DNA of 64,000 nt from Micropterus salmoides (taxonomy: Eukaryota > Chordata > Actinopteri > Centrarchiformes > Centrarchidae): NCBI RefSeq assembly GCF_014851395.1, contig NW_024043372.1, positions 13,134,059-13,198,058 of the forward strand, written 5' to 3'. The notes beneath the pieces are model-generated. The model was not told the DNA's origin. It saw nothing but the letters and a program-made list of their open reading frames with translations, and did no database searches. Below, piece by piece: positions 33,421 to 46,320 of the stretch. A program made the position numbers and the translations under genes. The number at the start of each line of letters is the position of its first letter. Position 1 is the first letter of the stretch.

Positions 33421-34190
33421 ACATGATCTGAGATCGGAGTGATACAGTCATGTAATGCTCTCAGAGATTTACAGGAACGGACTGTGATCGGAGTAAAACT
33501 ATTTTCATACAAGATAAACACGTTTGTGTCCTTGCTTATTTGGCTATCGACTAACAATTTTTATGACATCTGACTTCATGAGTAATCCCTTATGTAGCTT
33601 GTTTACTGGAAACATGAGATGTGTCCTGTGGAAGCAATGTTACTATAACTTCCCAGTGTCTGGTGCAACTGGTTTTTTAACAAAGCAGCTTCTTTTTGTT
33701 GTTCTGCATTGTCTTCTGTTCTGACGGAGAGACTACAGTAGACTGTATATGTAGGCTATGTTTGATCATTATCAGCCTCCAGTGACCTTGTGACACCAAT
33801 CGGCCTACATCTCTTCATCATATTGTTTATTCTTTTTATGTTATTAAGCAACCTCAGGACATTACTTTCTCCTAAGTAAGTTTTTTTTCATCTCAAATAC
33901 ATTTGTTCCAACATTTAGACAGAAAGTAAATTTAACTGTCATTTAATCAGCTTTAGATGGACAAATATCTCGCTTGTTTTAGGTTGTGAGAGAAAAGATA
34001 GTACATATATAATTTTCTTAGAACCCAGTCCAACAGATTCACACAAAAGCAAATGAATTGGTGAAAACCTCACACCAGTTAACTTTAGTTAAGTGTAGTA
34101 CCAAAGTGAAGCCACAAGGTGTCCTGCTAAACACTGTGAAACAACGTCCTGCTGTCTCTGTGGCAAGATAAATTAGTCCTGTAAGTTATC
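33421..34190. other. Intergenic, no gene recognised
   Basis: AT-rich sequence between two repeats. No coding exon, RNA gene or repeat family recognised. Confidence 0.4.
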
Positions 34191-34194
34191 ACGC

Positions 34195-34735
34195 AGGTCA
34201 CTTGATTGTAACTAAGTACATTTTCTCAAGTAAACAAATACTTGAGTATTTTCATCTCAGGCTACTCTATACTTCTACTCCATTACATTTCAGAGGATAT
34301 ATTGTACTTTTTACTCCACTACATTTAAATGACCACTTCAGTTGCTATTTACTTTGCAGATTAAGATTTTACAGACAAAACATATAATGAACAAATAAAA
34401 TATGATGCATTGTTATAGACCAAACTACCCAATAGTATATAAAATAGGTCTAGATCTAATATTCTTTGCCTCAACCAGCTACAACATAAAATTCCATTTA
34501 CACATTAATACATCAGTGGTAATGATATAAAAGAATAACGCACACAGGCCAATTTTTCTGTATAATGAGAACTTTAACTAGTGATACTTTTAGTACATTT
34601 TGCTAATACTACTTTTACCTAAGTGAAATTTTCAATGCAGGTTTTTAACATGTAATGAGGTATTTATATATAACAGTGTTTCTACTCTAACTGAACTAAA
34701 TGATCTGAATACTTCCTCCACCTCTCTCTGTAGTT
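34195..34735 (+). mobile_element. Fish repeat, 'TTACTCAAGTACTGTAC' family, copy 2
   Basis: AAATACTTGAGTATTTTCATCTC, CTACTCTATACTTCTACTCCATTACATTTCAGAGG, GTACTTTTTACTCCACTACATTT and the end ATGATCTGAATACTTCCTCCACC make this a nearly full-length copy. Confidence 0.8.
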
Positions 34736-35925
34736 TACATGACTTGCCAGCCCACATCTCCCAGTTGATTTTGAGATTTTCAAACAGTAACCTTTAGAAA
34801 AATTTTACGCATTTGTTCATTTTTGGAGTTTGCGTTCCAAGAGAAAATGTATTTCAGTACAAGTACAATAACAATCCTGGTAATGACTAAATATTACTTG
34901 CTAAAAAAGTCTAAATGAACAAATCTTTCCTTGTTCTGGAAGCAATTATTTCATGTGCAGTAGTCTTCCCCATTGTAAGAATATTTAAGGTAATTGTCTG
35001 TATAGTGTTATCCAGATTCATCTTTGTAATGCCCCACAGCTAGATAACCCATGGTCTTGGCACAATCATATTGCCTCTCAGTTGGTGTAAACATTTTTAG
35101 CCAGATGTGAAGAGCAGCCTGTTGTCATCTGAAAGTAATGAGTCGTCTACTGCTTGATCCCGGGTGATACTTAGGTCACCTTCTTCATTTTTCATGGGCG
35201 TTAAGCAGGACAAATGTGAGACTCACGTTTCGTTCCACAATGTCCTGTCTTTGACCTCCAGGGCTGACGCACTGCAGCGGAGCAGCAGTCACTGTGCAGT
35301 TACCTGTCATAAATCTTTATCTCCTTTAATCATTACTCACCCTCTCTGTCATGGGACTCCACTCTCCACTCTTAAAATGATAGATGGGAAATAGTGAACC
35401 CAGGCAGAGCAGAACTGAGCAGACCGATAAGAGAGAATACTACGGCATCCAGTATTAATAATTACTCATTACTCGTGCACATACAACATACCCTAAATAC
35501 TTTATTGAATTACTACGATATTAACTGTAATGGCGTATTTGACATATTGAGAGCTGGTCATCACAAATGCTCCTTTAAGCCACTCTGAATTATTAAAGTA
35601 GACCAAAATGTCATTTGAATAATTGAAGAGTTTTTAGGGACAAAGTCCTTCTGCCATGCACTCTCAATCAGGATCACAGGAGTTTCTTGTCATATCACTA
35701 AAACAAGAGTAAAAGAGAGACTCTGTTAATGTGCAACATAGTTTTATATTTTCTGGCAACATATGTAACAGTATAGCTTTTTCCATAAACACAGACATTA
35801 AGTCAGTCAATCAATCTTAAAAGGTATGTCTTTATCAGTTCTCTTTGATAGCTGTAAATAAATGACAAGGCTTGCAATAATCTGTATTTTGGTTATTGTT
35901 CTGCTCATGAAAAGTTTGTCAGGCC
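34736..35925. other. Intergenic, no gene recognised
   Basis: No coding exon recognised. 35150-35400 is less AT-rich than its surroundings but has no motif I can name. Confidence 0.4.
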
Positions 35926-36085
35926 ATCTCTCAACAGGGGTGTTGGACTTGGGGGTTGGGGGGAGTGTACAGGGCTCTCCCCACATGAGGGACCACACGA
36001 GGGACCACAAAAATACTAGAACTCCTGGGAGGGGCCCATAGAAAATGCTTATCTACAGGGCCCAGATTTTTGTGCGACGCCCCTG
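35926..36085. mobile_element. Fish interspersed repeat fragment
   Basis: GGGAGGGGCCCATAGAAAATGCTTATCTACAGGGCCCAGATTTTTGTGCGACGCCCCTG has the layout of a common teleost repeat end ('gggcccagaattttttgctacgcccctg'). Name not recalled; no boundaries. Confidence 0.45.
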
Positions 36086-39000
36086 TCTCTCAAAACTTTT
36101 CACATCTATCTGTGGCTCTCATCTTCAAGCCCATTGGTTCCTACTGTGGATGTAAATCTTTTGAAATAGCTATAGCATAGCTATATAGATTCAATGAAGG
36201 CTAAGTAATGGACCAGCTGGGCAGTGTTGTTTTTAGCAAGGTTTCTCAAACAGAAGTAAACAGTGAATTTGTTGGAGACTACTTTCAGTCACGGATTTGA
36301 ACAGTGCTCGTGTAATGAAGGATCATGTCAGCCAGTGAAACAGTGTGGCTGACTGATATGTTTTTAATTTTTTTGGAAAACAATTGATGCCTATAGCAAA
36401 GAGAAAGAAGATAGATGTGGACGCCGGTCTCCTGACATCTATATATCACTATAGATGGTCTTCCCAATTACGTTGCTGACAAAAATACACTTTCTGGATT
36501 ATGTGATCAAAGTGGACAACAGGTGCACAAAGCGCAGGACTGTGAAACCAGAGTTCAGGATTCACATCCAGACTCCAATCTGCAGTTAGGTTTAATCAAC
36601 AAAAGCACTTTGGTTACAGTTCAGGAAAGATTGTGGTTTTGGATAAATGTCAATAATCTGAAGTCACAGTGGACATTTTCTGTATTAAAGCAGACCATGA
36701 GGGCTGTAAGTGCCTAAACATAACCATTAAAAAAAGTCTGATAATGTGGTCAGCACTATGAACAGATATTGTATTACAAGATTGAATATATTGGCGGAAA
36801 AAACATGCATGTGAAATAACATATTATGTATATATTATATAATATTTTTGTGACTTGTGAGATATGTTCAACAACATCTCCTTATTATGTTAATAGAAAA
36901 CATGATCTGTCCAGCATTACATTTACTTCCAGATGTATTTGCTGTTGCAAATTAGTTGTATATAAATGTAATTTTTGGAGACGGGGTTGTGGATACACAG
37001 ACTAGACACTTGTTAGTAGGATCATTCATTGGTAATAATATAAGATATATTCAAGTTGATTCATGCGTTATCTTGGGTGAGTTGCCTGGATGACATCAAG
37101 GATTTTCAAAATGAGTGAGGCAAATGAAAATAAAAATGATAAATAGAATGACTTCCCAGTGTTTTGTCACACTGTGTCAGGAAGCCTGATCCTCCATCAC
37201 CCCCAGTGAGAGGCCGGGAGTGTCCACCTGTCTGTCCTTCATCTCTCCAGTGCTGAGAGAACAGATGGAGCGCCTCACAAGCTTAGTTTAGCTTGTGCCA
37301 AAAACACACGGCTCATTTGTCATAATGCACCCTTTCCCTTTTGGTGAAGATCTTTTTGCTTCTTGATGTAATCATATTAGCCCTGTAGTCAATAAAGAAG
37401 TGATAAAAGTAATGCAAAACCCATGTCTGAATGTTCTTGGTGTCAGCAAAGTTAGAATCAATGGCTAAGTTAATATTGTAGGTGAGCACAACTTTCATCA
37501 ATATTAAACCCACAAAAATAGCTTTGCCTTTCAATATCACACCTGCTGTGCTCAAAAACAGCACCGCCTTTACGCTTTGATCAAAAACCTAATGGCACTG
37601 CAGCCTGATGCCATCGTGTGCTCTGTCCTGCATCTAGAAGAGTTACAGTTACTTGAAGAAACAGGTACTTTGGAGGGATTTAATACAAAGTTGCCCAGTT
37701 CCAAGTGACTTCACCCTCTGGAAGAAGTGAACTACAATACACAGGCTGCTGTCTGTGCAGGTCTGAAAATGGCTTGTAATGTGTCTGCTGACAAAACAGT
37801 AACCCAATCTACTCACGTGAGACTTATTGTCTGAGCTTTCGTGTGAGACTCGTCCATTGTTTCCCTTTAATGGAGGTAGGACACTGAATTGGAGAGGAAA
37901 GGGAAAAATGTTCATTCAACAGTGATATTTTTAGATCCATTAAGGGTTGCAGAACTGTCTGTTGTGTCAAAGTGATAAGACTATCTGCTGGTCTTTGAAT
38001 GAATATCTTGGGGTGAATCTTTATCAAAGGCAGGATGGATGTGATCTCTTCATGGAACCCCTGATGAATTATAAATGACAGCCTCACGTTGGCTTTGACC
38101 TTGCCAGAGCCACCTGTCTGTTAAATACTAAAATACTATCAGGCCTCGTCTTCTGGTGTATCACGATGCGATCAGTGATCAGCAGGGCAGAAGGGCAGCC
38201 CGCTGACCAGACCGTTAACTAGTGATAAGACAAACAGGCCTCTGAATAGACTGCAAAAGGAAGAAACCACCTAAAATCAAATTTTGACAGATCAAAATTA
38301 AATATTCTTTTAACATGTTAGCATTAACATATTAGCATTAGCACATTAACCTAGGCTATAATATGTCCTTGATGTGACTGTATGAGACACAAAAGCATCA
38401 AGTGAAACAGCCAGCTCCTAGACTTGGACGCCAAGATAGATAATCTCATAAATGATTCATTTGGTCTGAATATTTAATTTGGTGCTTTTGAAGCTATCCC
38501 AGTCAAAGACATTGTGTCAAGCTCACGGCACTAGAATTTCTCCATAAAGAAAACGCCAACTGTGTTTCAAAGCAAACAAAAAACCCTCAGTATGTCAGGT
38601 TTACATGTGTTGCATGTCTGCATGATTTGGTGATCCCCATCTATTTTTATCCAGACTGTGTCCTACTCATTTACTCATACTCATAATTAGATAACAGGCT
38701 TGTTACAGTTCACAGAGAGAAATGTCTGCTCCTGCAGTCTGCCATCTACACCATGACACCAGAGATATATATAAAAAAAACCTAACTCTGCTCTTTTCCC
38801 CTCGTGATGTGACACATTCTTAGACAGGACTAAATGGGGAGAACTTTCAGATAGAGAGAGGGACGCCATCATGATCATGAGTGCACAGAACCAGCAGCGA
38901 AAAGGCGTTAATAGCAGCTAAGATGAGGTGATAATGAGTGTTCAGCCCTGAAGCCATACACTAACACCGTCACCTCCATTCATCACAATTATTGTTGAAC

Positions 39001-40860
39001 AGACAACTTAAAGTCTGCTTGCTGTCTAGTGTCACACGTACAGATGAAATCATCAGAGGGAAACTTCACAGGATACATGTTTAATGAAAGGCACTCTTTA
39101 CAGGATAAAGAAAACATAGCAAATTATGACATTGTATACTGTACAATGCTGATACATACAGTAACAGTCCTCAAATATGATGTGCTTCATAACATAGTAA
39201 AGTGCTGAGTACCAACGTGACTAACTGATGTCACCTTATTGCATTTCATTTTAATTAATTACAGGTATTGCTCTTTCCATGAGTGAAAAATACAACATAT
39301 TTATTTTCCACCCACACGTCATTATTATTGCATATTTTGGGATTATTAGAAAGGCATTGAGTGTGTTACAACTACATCCAAGCTGGATTTATATGTATAG
39401 TAAACCCACATACAGTACATTTTCAAGATTGGAATGTGGCATGCATATATAGTACCAATTAATTTTTTCCCAGTGAGACACAGACGTCATCATTTGTTGT
39501 CATCATCTCACACATCCAGTAGAAGTATTGGCTTTCACATGGAATATAATGATCATCACTGTCTGATTAAAATGCTACAATATATTTTAGTATTTAGTTA
39601 CAATAAATATTTCAAACTTTCAGTTACTGATTATAACAGTTAAACCTCATTTGGGCACACTATGCCATGCAGTAGAAATGTGCAAACAATGGTAAATGGA
39701 GAAATGTTCAACTGCAAGTTGTTTTTTTGTCTTGCTCTTTCCTTGGTTCTCTTGATCACAAATATATATGTCATCTTACATTTCTATACACTCTAATAGA
39801 TATGTTTTCTCTGCCAACAGCTGACGGTGTGAAGCTCCAAAGGTGCTAATGAGATATGTAGAAAAAAAACTTTAGTGCAAAAAACTGATATGGATTTAAA
39901 GGGTAAATTCACATTATAATAACACGTTAGAAGGTGACTGCATATACAATCTGCATAATCTGGTGCAAAATGTCAAGTAATAATTATGAAATCATGTCGA
40001 TAAACACTTTTGTGATTTTAAAAGTTGAAACTGCTGCATGCAACTATTGCATGTACTATAATGCGGTTTCATTGTTTGATTTATATTTTGCAGCCTATGT
40101 ACAACAATAACAGCAGACATGCTATCGTGACAACTATTTATCACACAGATATTGTTACGCTGTGTCACATGGACAAGTGCTGCTGGCTTAGCATTCACAA
40201 CTATAGATTTGCTGATAAGAGAATGTGTGCGCTGCTGTCCTCTTGCCTTACACTGGACACATTCACCTGCCCTTGAAAATCATGCCAAGGTCTATCTAGA
40301 ATTTGCTGAATCTGACGAAGTGTAGACTAACAGGGAACTGTGATGTAATACGAGCTCCAACTATACTCCCAGTTTAAATGCTACGATAATCTAAAGGGTT
40401 TTTTATATCTTTTGTGGGATAAACTTACTGTTATGCAAACAGACACATTTTGATCAAATTTACAACTTACTCTGACTTTCACTTGTACAGTTTAACAATC
40501 TATAGTTTCAAGGTGAAATGTGTTTAGTACAAATGACCCATCACATTATTCTTCAAATTGCATTGGATGAAAGGTAATAGGTCTACCTTTTTAGTTCTTC
40601 CCAGTTAACTGACATAGTAGTTGCTGAGTTGTGTTAATTGCACTTTGACACATCCACAAGCAGACAGACAACTTGTGTAAAGGCTGTCTCACCACAGAGT
40701 GCCTATTAATACTGTAACAATATGCACAAATGCTGCCCTGTTTGGAGTACAAAATAGCGAGAAAGATACGCTGCTATCATCCAGTGCATCTCACTACTGC
40801 ATATGTTTGATTTGTCCCTGTGTTTTTCATGCCCTTGAAATAAATAAATACTTTAGTTTC
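36086..40860. other. Gene desert between the BCL2L14-like gene and kcna10
   Basis: Nearly 5 kb without a recognisable gene. 37150-37310 and 38150-38240 are compositionally more balanced (for example TCACCCCCAGTGAGAGGCCGGG and GATCAGCAGGGCAGAAGGGCAGCCCGCTGACC) and could be regulatory. A short direct repeat of TTAGCATTA/CATATTAGCATTAGCACATTAAC is at 38316-38350. The last part, next to the kcna10 stop codon, should hold its 3' untranslated region. Confidence 0.4.
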
Positions 40861-40864
40861 TCTA

Positions 40865-42556
40865 TCAGTGCATGCCGTTTTTCTCATTCTGCCAGGTGCC
40901 GTTACTTTTGTTTAGTGAAGGTGTGCTTCCATACTTGTTTGCAGCTGACATTTTCTGGGCAGCCTCTGCGGCTGCATCCATGATCTGTTTCTCCTCCTGC
41001 TCAGTTTCACGGTGGTAAAAATAGTTAAAGTTGGAGACGATGACAGGGACGGGCAAGGCAATGGTCAGGACACCGGCAATGGCACAAAGGGTCCCGACCA
41101 TTTTGCCTCCCATCGTGATGGGGCACATGTCTCCGTATCCTACAGTGGTCATTGTCACCACAGCCCACCAGAAACCATCAGGGATACTAACAAACTGCGT
41201 CTGGGGCTCATCCACTTCTGCAAAGTAGATGGCACTTGAAAATAGGATGACTCCTATAAAAAGGAAGAAGATGAGCAGCCCAAGTTCCCTCATACTGGCT
41301 TTCAATGTCTGCCCCAAGATCTGAAGCCCCTTCGAGTGTCGGGAGAGCTTGAAAATTCGGAAAACTCTCACTAGACGGATGATTCGTAGAATTGCAAGAG
41401 ACATGTTCTGACTCGAGTTCATATCATCATCAGGGGTCGTGGCCAGCTCTGTTCCCAAGGTAACGAAGTAGGGAATAATAGAAACTATGTCAATGACATT
41501 CATAATGTTATTGAAGAAATCACTTTTGCTCGGGCACACCACAAAACGAACACCAACTTCAAAGCAGAACCAAATGATACAAATAGTCTCCACAATGAAA
41601 AAGGGATCTGTGATATATGCCATCACGTCTTTAGTGGCGGGATGAGGAGCAGAACTGTCTTGGCTCCCGTTGATGATTTGGGTTAAACCCGGGACAATGT
41701 CACTGTCATCCCTGAACTCTGGGAGAGTCTCTAGGCAGAAGATGAAGATGGAAATGACGATGACAAGCACAGAAACCAGAGCTACAGATTTGGCTGCACT
41801 GGAGCTTTCTGGGTATTCAAACAGGAGCCAGAATTGTCGATGGAGTTCGTTGGTGGGCAAAAGGACTTCTGGCTCTTTGATAAACCCCTCATCTTCACGG
41901 AACTGCTCCATTGCTTCATGACCCAACTCATAGAAAACGATTTCATTAGCAAAAACATCTAAGGGAACATTGGCCGGTCTGCGGATTCTCCCCCCTGACT
42001 GATAGTAGTACAGAATACCGTCAAAAGATGGACGGTTTCTGTCAAAAAAGTACTCGTTTTTCATCGGGTCGAAGTAGCTTATCCTCTTCATAGGGTCACC
42101 AAGCAGCGTCTCTGGAAACTTACTCAGGGTGCTGAGCTGGGTCTCAAACATCAGGCCTGAAACATTGATGACGACTTTCTCATCTTTTTCTTCCATACAT
42201 TGCTTTTCAAACAAATCCTCATTCTCATAGCTATCCTTCGCCATCTTACTGAAGACACTGTCAGTGGGAGACTCACTGTTGATCAGGAGCTTCAGATTAG
42301 AGATCAAACTGCCACTGCTGGAGTTTGCTTTTGTGGTCAGAGTCTGAGGAGTGGACGGCGACAACCCTTCTTGACCAGACTGATGCCCACGTCGTCCTCT
42401 GTGCGGCGACTGGTGAGGGGAAGTCAAACGGTGAGTTAAAAGATTTTGATCTGGGGCCTCTGAGGTGGGTGAAGTCGGGTACCCGGAGTCACTCGGGTCT
42501 CCCAGGTTGATGCCAACATCATCCATGTTCTCAAAATTAACCAGCGGCACCTCCAT
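40865..42556 (-). CDS. kcna10: Voltage-gated potassium channel Kv1.8 (KCNA10)
   Basis: A Shaker-type (Kv1) potassium channel subunit forming plasma-membrane tetramers. A single coding exon encodes 563 residues. Residues 1-125 are a Ser/Pro-rich tail beginning MEVPLVNFENMDD, like the second methionine of human KCNA10 (MEVALVNFDN). The T1/BTB tetramerisation domain is at about 128-222 (VVINVSGLMFETQ, NEYFFDRNRPSFDGILYYYQSGG). S1 begins near 257. The S1-S2 loop has NGS at 296. The S4 sensor is at about 388-410 (LRIIRLVRVFRIFKLSRHS). The pore signature TVGYGD is at 471-476 and S6 has PVPVIVSNFNYFYHRE. The C-terminus lacks the TDV tail of Kv1.1-1.4, ending GTWQNEKNGMH. Family members act in hair cells, kidney and muscle. 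It sits in the same 1p13-like block as the adenosine receptors. Confidence 0.97.
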   Translation of the reverse strand: MEVPLVNFENMDDVGINLGDPSDSGYPTSPTSEAPDQNLLTHRLTSPHQSPHRGRRGHQSGQEGLSPSTPQTLTTKANSSSGSLISNLKLLINSESPTDSVFSKMAKDSYENEDLFEKQCMEEKDEKVVINVSGLMFETQLSTLSKFPETLLGDPMKRISYFDPMKNEYFFDRNRPSFDGILYYYQSGGRIRRPANVPLDVFANEIVFYELGHEAMEQFREDEGFIKEPEVLLPTNELHRQFWLLFEYPESSSAAKSVALVSVLVIVISIFIFCLETLPEFRDDSDIVPGLTQIINGSQDSSAPHPATKDVMAYITDPFFIVETICIIWFCFEVGVRFVVCPSKSDFFNNIMNVIDIVSIIPYFVTLGTELATTPDDDMNSSQNMSLAILRIIRLVRVFRIFKLSRHSKGLQILGQTLKASMRELGLLIFFLFIGVILFSSAIYFAEVDEPQTQFVSIPDGFWWAVVTMTTVGYGDMCPITMGGKMVGTLCAIAGVLTIALPVPVIVSNFNYFYHRETEQEEKQIMDAAAEAAQKMSAANKYGSTPSLNKSNGTWQNEKNGMH

Positions 42557-42725
42557 CCTCTGTCTTGTCGCTAGCCACAGCTCTGTCTATCAGCCTGGTT
42601 CAAGTACAGGAGACAGAGGCCACACCACAACCAGTGCCACGCTGAAGATCCTGGCAGGGCCTCCCTCCCCCAGATAATCATTCAGGCAGCTGTTCACTGC
42701 TTTTGGATTCAGTGCTGTGTGTAAT
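42557..42725 (-). other. kcna10: 5' untranslated part of the kcna10 coding exon
   Basis: On the - strand a good acceptor, CTTCCATCTTTTACAG, ends just above 42725, so the coding exon probably begins there with about 170 bases of leader. No in-frame upstream ATG extends the protein with conserved sequence. Confidence 0.5.
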
Positions 42726-43734
42726 CTGTAAAAGATGGAAGGGGAAGCAAAGTTCTGTTATATTTTGTTATAGAGCAATTCAGTTTTGTTGAGATTTTTC
42801 TGTCAACTCCCGTTTGCATCAGCAGAGAACATGCCATATGATACTGTGCAGTTATTTTTTCCCCCAGTTCTCTCCCATGACCTAAACGAAAACACAAACT
42901 CAGCAAGTTCGGCTGTGAAAGTGCTTACATGGAGTTTGGATAGTATTATTGCTGATCATGTGCTACAAAACTGAACATGTTTAATTTCCTCATGGAAAAA
43001 CATCTGAGTCTTCACTTATGACTGAAAGCAGAGACTCATCAAAACCAAAACACATTTTTTTCCATTTAAATGTTTGAATGTGAGTTTCTAACTACCGTCT
43101 TGGTTAAACCATCTCAGCCCTGTTCAGATTAGTCTATCAGCATCACGTTTACTTTATCTCCAAGTAGCTGTTTATCATTCCATTTGTCTGGTTCGGACAG
43201 GTAACCTAATCTTGACACATGCTTTTAAGCTGCAACCTCTGTGTCCACTTGACACCAGGGGCCCTGCGCAGTCAGAGAGACTTATCTGGTTCTATTTCCA
43301 ATTGCACTGTAGCAGGTAACACAACAGTCCAGGATACAGGATTGAATCTTCTTATGTAAGGACATCATGATAGGGCTTGTGCAAAAAATAAACGTATTGA
43401 TTGTGCCTTGTCAGCAAATAGGGGTTACTGAGTCCAAGAGAAAGCACAGTTGAAGATGCCGAGAATAGAAAAGTGCTGTTAGATTTACATTCTTGCATCT
43501 TAGACACCTAATTGTTTCTAAAAGCAACTTTGCTAAATTAAATAAAAAATCTCACCACTGAACTAACTTATCTCACCTTATCTCACACACAACATTGAAA
43601 GACACAACACATCCACTGACATCACTACCCTTATCAGATCGGAACGTCAAAGCACCCACAACTACATGCAAATATATCTTTAATTAAGTGTAAACGTTTC
43701 AGTCCAGCAGTGCGCAGATGTCTGCCCCACTCAC
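42726..43734 (-). other. kcna10: Probable first intron of kcna10
   Basis: Bounded on the - strand by the acceptor at about 42726 and the donor GGGTGAGTG at 43734. Non-coding, with no repeat family recognised. Confidence 0.45.
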
Positions 43735-43840
43735 CCTTGTCCCCGGCTCTGCAGAAGTTGTTGTGCCTGCTTTACTCTGCCCGGCAGCTCCGCGGTGCTC
43801 CACCTTCAATCTCTCCCTCATCCACAGTCACAATGAAGAG
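43735..43840 (-). promoter_or_regulatory. kcna10: kcna10 first exon and promoter candidate
   Basis: A GC-rich island on the - strand (AGCACCGCGGAGCTGCCGGGCAGAG) ends in the strong donor ACAAG|GGTGAG region near 43735. It fits a non-coding first exon of kcna10; the start site lies near 43.8-43.9 kb. Confidence 0.5.
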
Positions 43841-43904
43841 TGTCTCTAGCCCTGTTAAAGCTCCCATTGGGTAATTTAATACCCAATACGAAACCAAAGA
43901 TGCC

Positions 43905-43982
43905 AGAGGTACCCACACACACTCACAAACTTACACATGCGCACACACACAAACACAGGCAAATGCAAACACACAGAGGCAA
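43905..43982. repeat. Degenerate CA-rich repeat
   Basis: Interrupted CACA/ACACAC words (for example GCGCACACACACAAACACAGG). Low-complexity, old microsatellite. Confidence 0.6.
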
Positions 43983-45358
43983 CTCACTGTATTTTGAATG
44001 TGGGGGTCACTTGGCTTTGTTCTCTCTGCTCCCTGTTCCGTCAGTGGGATAAGTGAGGACATTATAGGTAGCTCTCTGATAGGAGATTTACTCTGCAGGA
44101 GCCAATCGCTGTTTGACATGGTAAAGGGAGAGTGGGACCCTCTCTTTTCCCTCTTTCCTGCAGAGCAAGCATCCACATGCACTGGATCCATCCAATCCAC
44201 CCTCACCCTTGGGGAATAAACTGTATTTTTTCCGTCACAGTATTTGTTATCACTATCAATACCTACAGCTTCAGCTTTATATTGTTTACATCGTTAGTAA
44301 TACATGCTGATGTGAAGTGTTATTTCATCTAACATCAATATTCTGTGAAATTTTATTGACATCACAAATGTTTTCCAAACCTTTCCTAAAAAATCTCTCT
44401 GTGCAAACCCTAAGCCAGTTCCTCTTTGGAAAAACAAAAAGTAGGCAGTAGAAAAAGTAGGCACTAGAATAGATTTTATAGATAAATACTTGAAATTTTC
44501 ACTGGGGCAATGTATTCTGGGCATAGGTCATAGGTGTAAGTATAGATTTGTAAGAGGGTTCACAGGGTTGAGAGCCTTTTTCCAAGAAAATCCTGCCGAT
44601 CTATTAGTTTTTTTTCATTTCTGTTGTCCCTGGCAACTCTAAAACCTTGGTGCCTGCCAACTATTGAAGGTTTGTCAGATTTATAAAGTAGCTCTGTGGC
44701 TTTGAAGCCTAATTAAAAGGTTAAATTCACATTACAGAAAGACAGCACTTCCTTTTTTTAGCTCTGCTGAATTCTCTCGAGGAACGAAAACTTTAATCAA
44801 AGTTAATCTTGTACTTTCTCAGAAGGGTGGCCAATTTGGCATCATAGGTTGAATATTGTGTTACCTGATAGAGAACTGAATGCCAGAGCTGAGAAATCAT
44901 TCCTTATCTCACTCTCGTCCTGCTGCAGCCAGGAATTGGCTGTGTGCTGGTCCCTATAACATTGCGGCGTGAGCAGCACCACTGCAGGCACGGGCACACG
45001 GCTTCAAGGTCATTGAAAACTGTTTCAAGACTTCACACTCTGTGCTTTGCTATACATCACGACACACCGTCACCACCAGGAATCTCATTATGTGTCCTCA
45101 CAGGAGCATCATGTACATGTGCTTCAGTGAGTATAATTTCACATGTTTGGAGCTGAAATATACATTCAGGTTTGCCTATGCACATATAGCATAGAGTAGC
45201 AGGGATGCAGGGAAGTGCACTCAGCTAACTCATCATGTTGGATGTATAGGGATCTTTTTCTTGTGTGATCCTGCAATGTCCTGAATATGTCATTGAGAAA
45301 AAAGTCAGCTGAGCCATGAACTGTCACTTAAACACCTCATAATAGAATCTGCTTACAG
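43983..45358. other. Intergenic, no gene recognised
   Basis: Several overlapping frames near 43.9-44.3 kb on both strands lack motifs. A balanced-composition patch lies at 44.93-45.1 kb, with no open frame that I can tie to a protein. Confidence 0.4.
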
Positions 45359-45420
45359 GCAAAGGGAGACCGGAAGATGGACAGCGAGAGGGCGATCAGA
45401 GACCGTACAAGTCTGGGAGG
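45359..45420 (+). other. Exon-like segment, unassigned
   Basis: The acceptor CTGCTTACAG ends at 45358 and a donor GTAAGTAATC begins at 45421, enclosing 62 bases that are GC-richer than the surroundings. All three frames give short hydrophilic peptides (for example RKMDSERAIRDRTSLGG after the ATG at 45378). It may be a leader exon or a non-coding RNA exon; unproven. Confidence 0.25.
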
Positions 45421-45844
45421 GTAAGTAATCGATCCACTCCCCTGCAAAATGATGGGTGTCAGTAAAAGTGGGAAAGAGGAGGTAAATGGGTGAGATGGAC
45501 TGCAGCTACTGCAGCGTCACTCAGGATTCCTGACAGTATACTAGAGGGATAACGTCCCTCCCCCTGGCCTTCTTTGAAACCCTCAATCCATCATCCATCC
45601 CTCCTCCCTCCCTCCCAGCATCCAGCCCTCATCTCGATGACACTGTCACCTTACCCATTAACAGTCTGCGTTGACAAAGCAATTTCTCCATCAGCATGCT
45701 TGTGTGTGAACTATACTGACGCTGCATCGATATATAAACACCTCCTGCTCACCTTTATAGAGCTTGACTTTGAGTCATAGACACCTGATAGGAATAACAA
45801 CATTTGTTCAGGGAAAAAAAGTTATAACTTCAACACTGAAGTAC

Positions 45845-46320
45845 CTGAAGTGAAGTGAAGGAAGTATTCAGATTGTTCGGTAAAAGTAGCATTACCACAC
45901 TGTGAAAATACTGTACACACTAAATAAATGTGTGTATTTTTTACGTTTTTTAAATTAGTAACTGAAAATGTAGTACAAAGGTGTCCTTTTTTTACTAACA
46001 TTAATACTCCTCTGTTTTTAATCCTGCTCTGCTTGCATGCTTTCAATAACTCTAAATTTTAATCTTATAGTCTTTCTTAGTTTAACTTTGTAACATCTTT
46101 CCAGGGAAAACAGACGAGGATGAAAAAATAAAATAGCATACAGCAATATTTCACTATGTCTCTGTTAAATAAATCAATAATTAAACACAGAAAATAATAG
46201 CAAAATGTACCTAAAGTCTTCCTAAAAACAAAAAAGTCATTATAAACTATTATTACTAACATATTCATGTTTACATAGTATATCATCATTGGTGGAGGTG
46301 GAGCCAATTTTTACCATTTC
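45845..46320 (-). mobile_element. Fish repeat, 'TTACTCAAGTACTGTAC' family, reverse copy
   Basis: GGAAGTATTCAGATTGTTCGGTAAAAGTAGCATTACCACACTG at the left and GGTGGAGGTGGAGCCAATTTTTACC at the right are, in reverse, the end and middle of the family seen at 22.4, 34.2 and 62.5 kb. Confidence 0.55.

Noticed and set aside
40699..41239. + strand open frames over kcna10
   Set aside because: Shadows of the real - strand gene, which matches Kv1 channels end to end.
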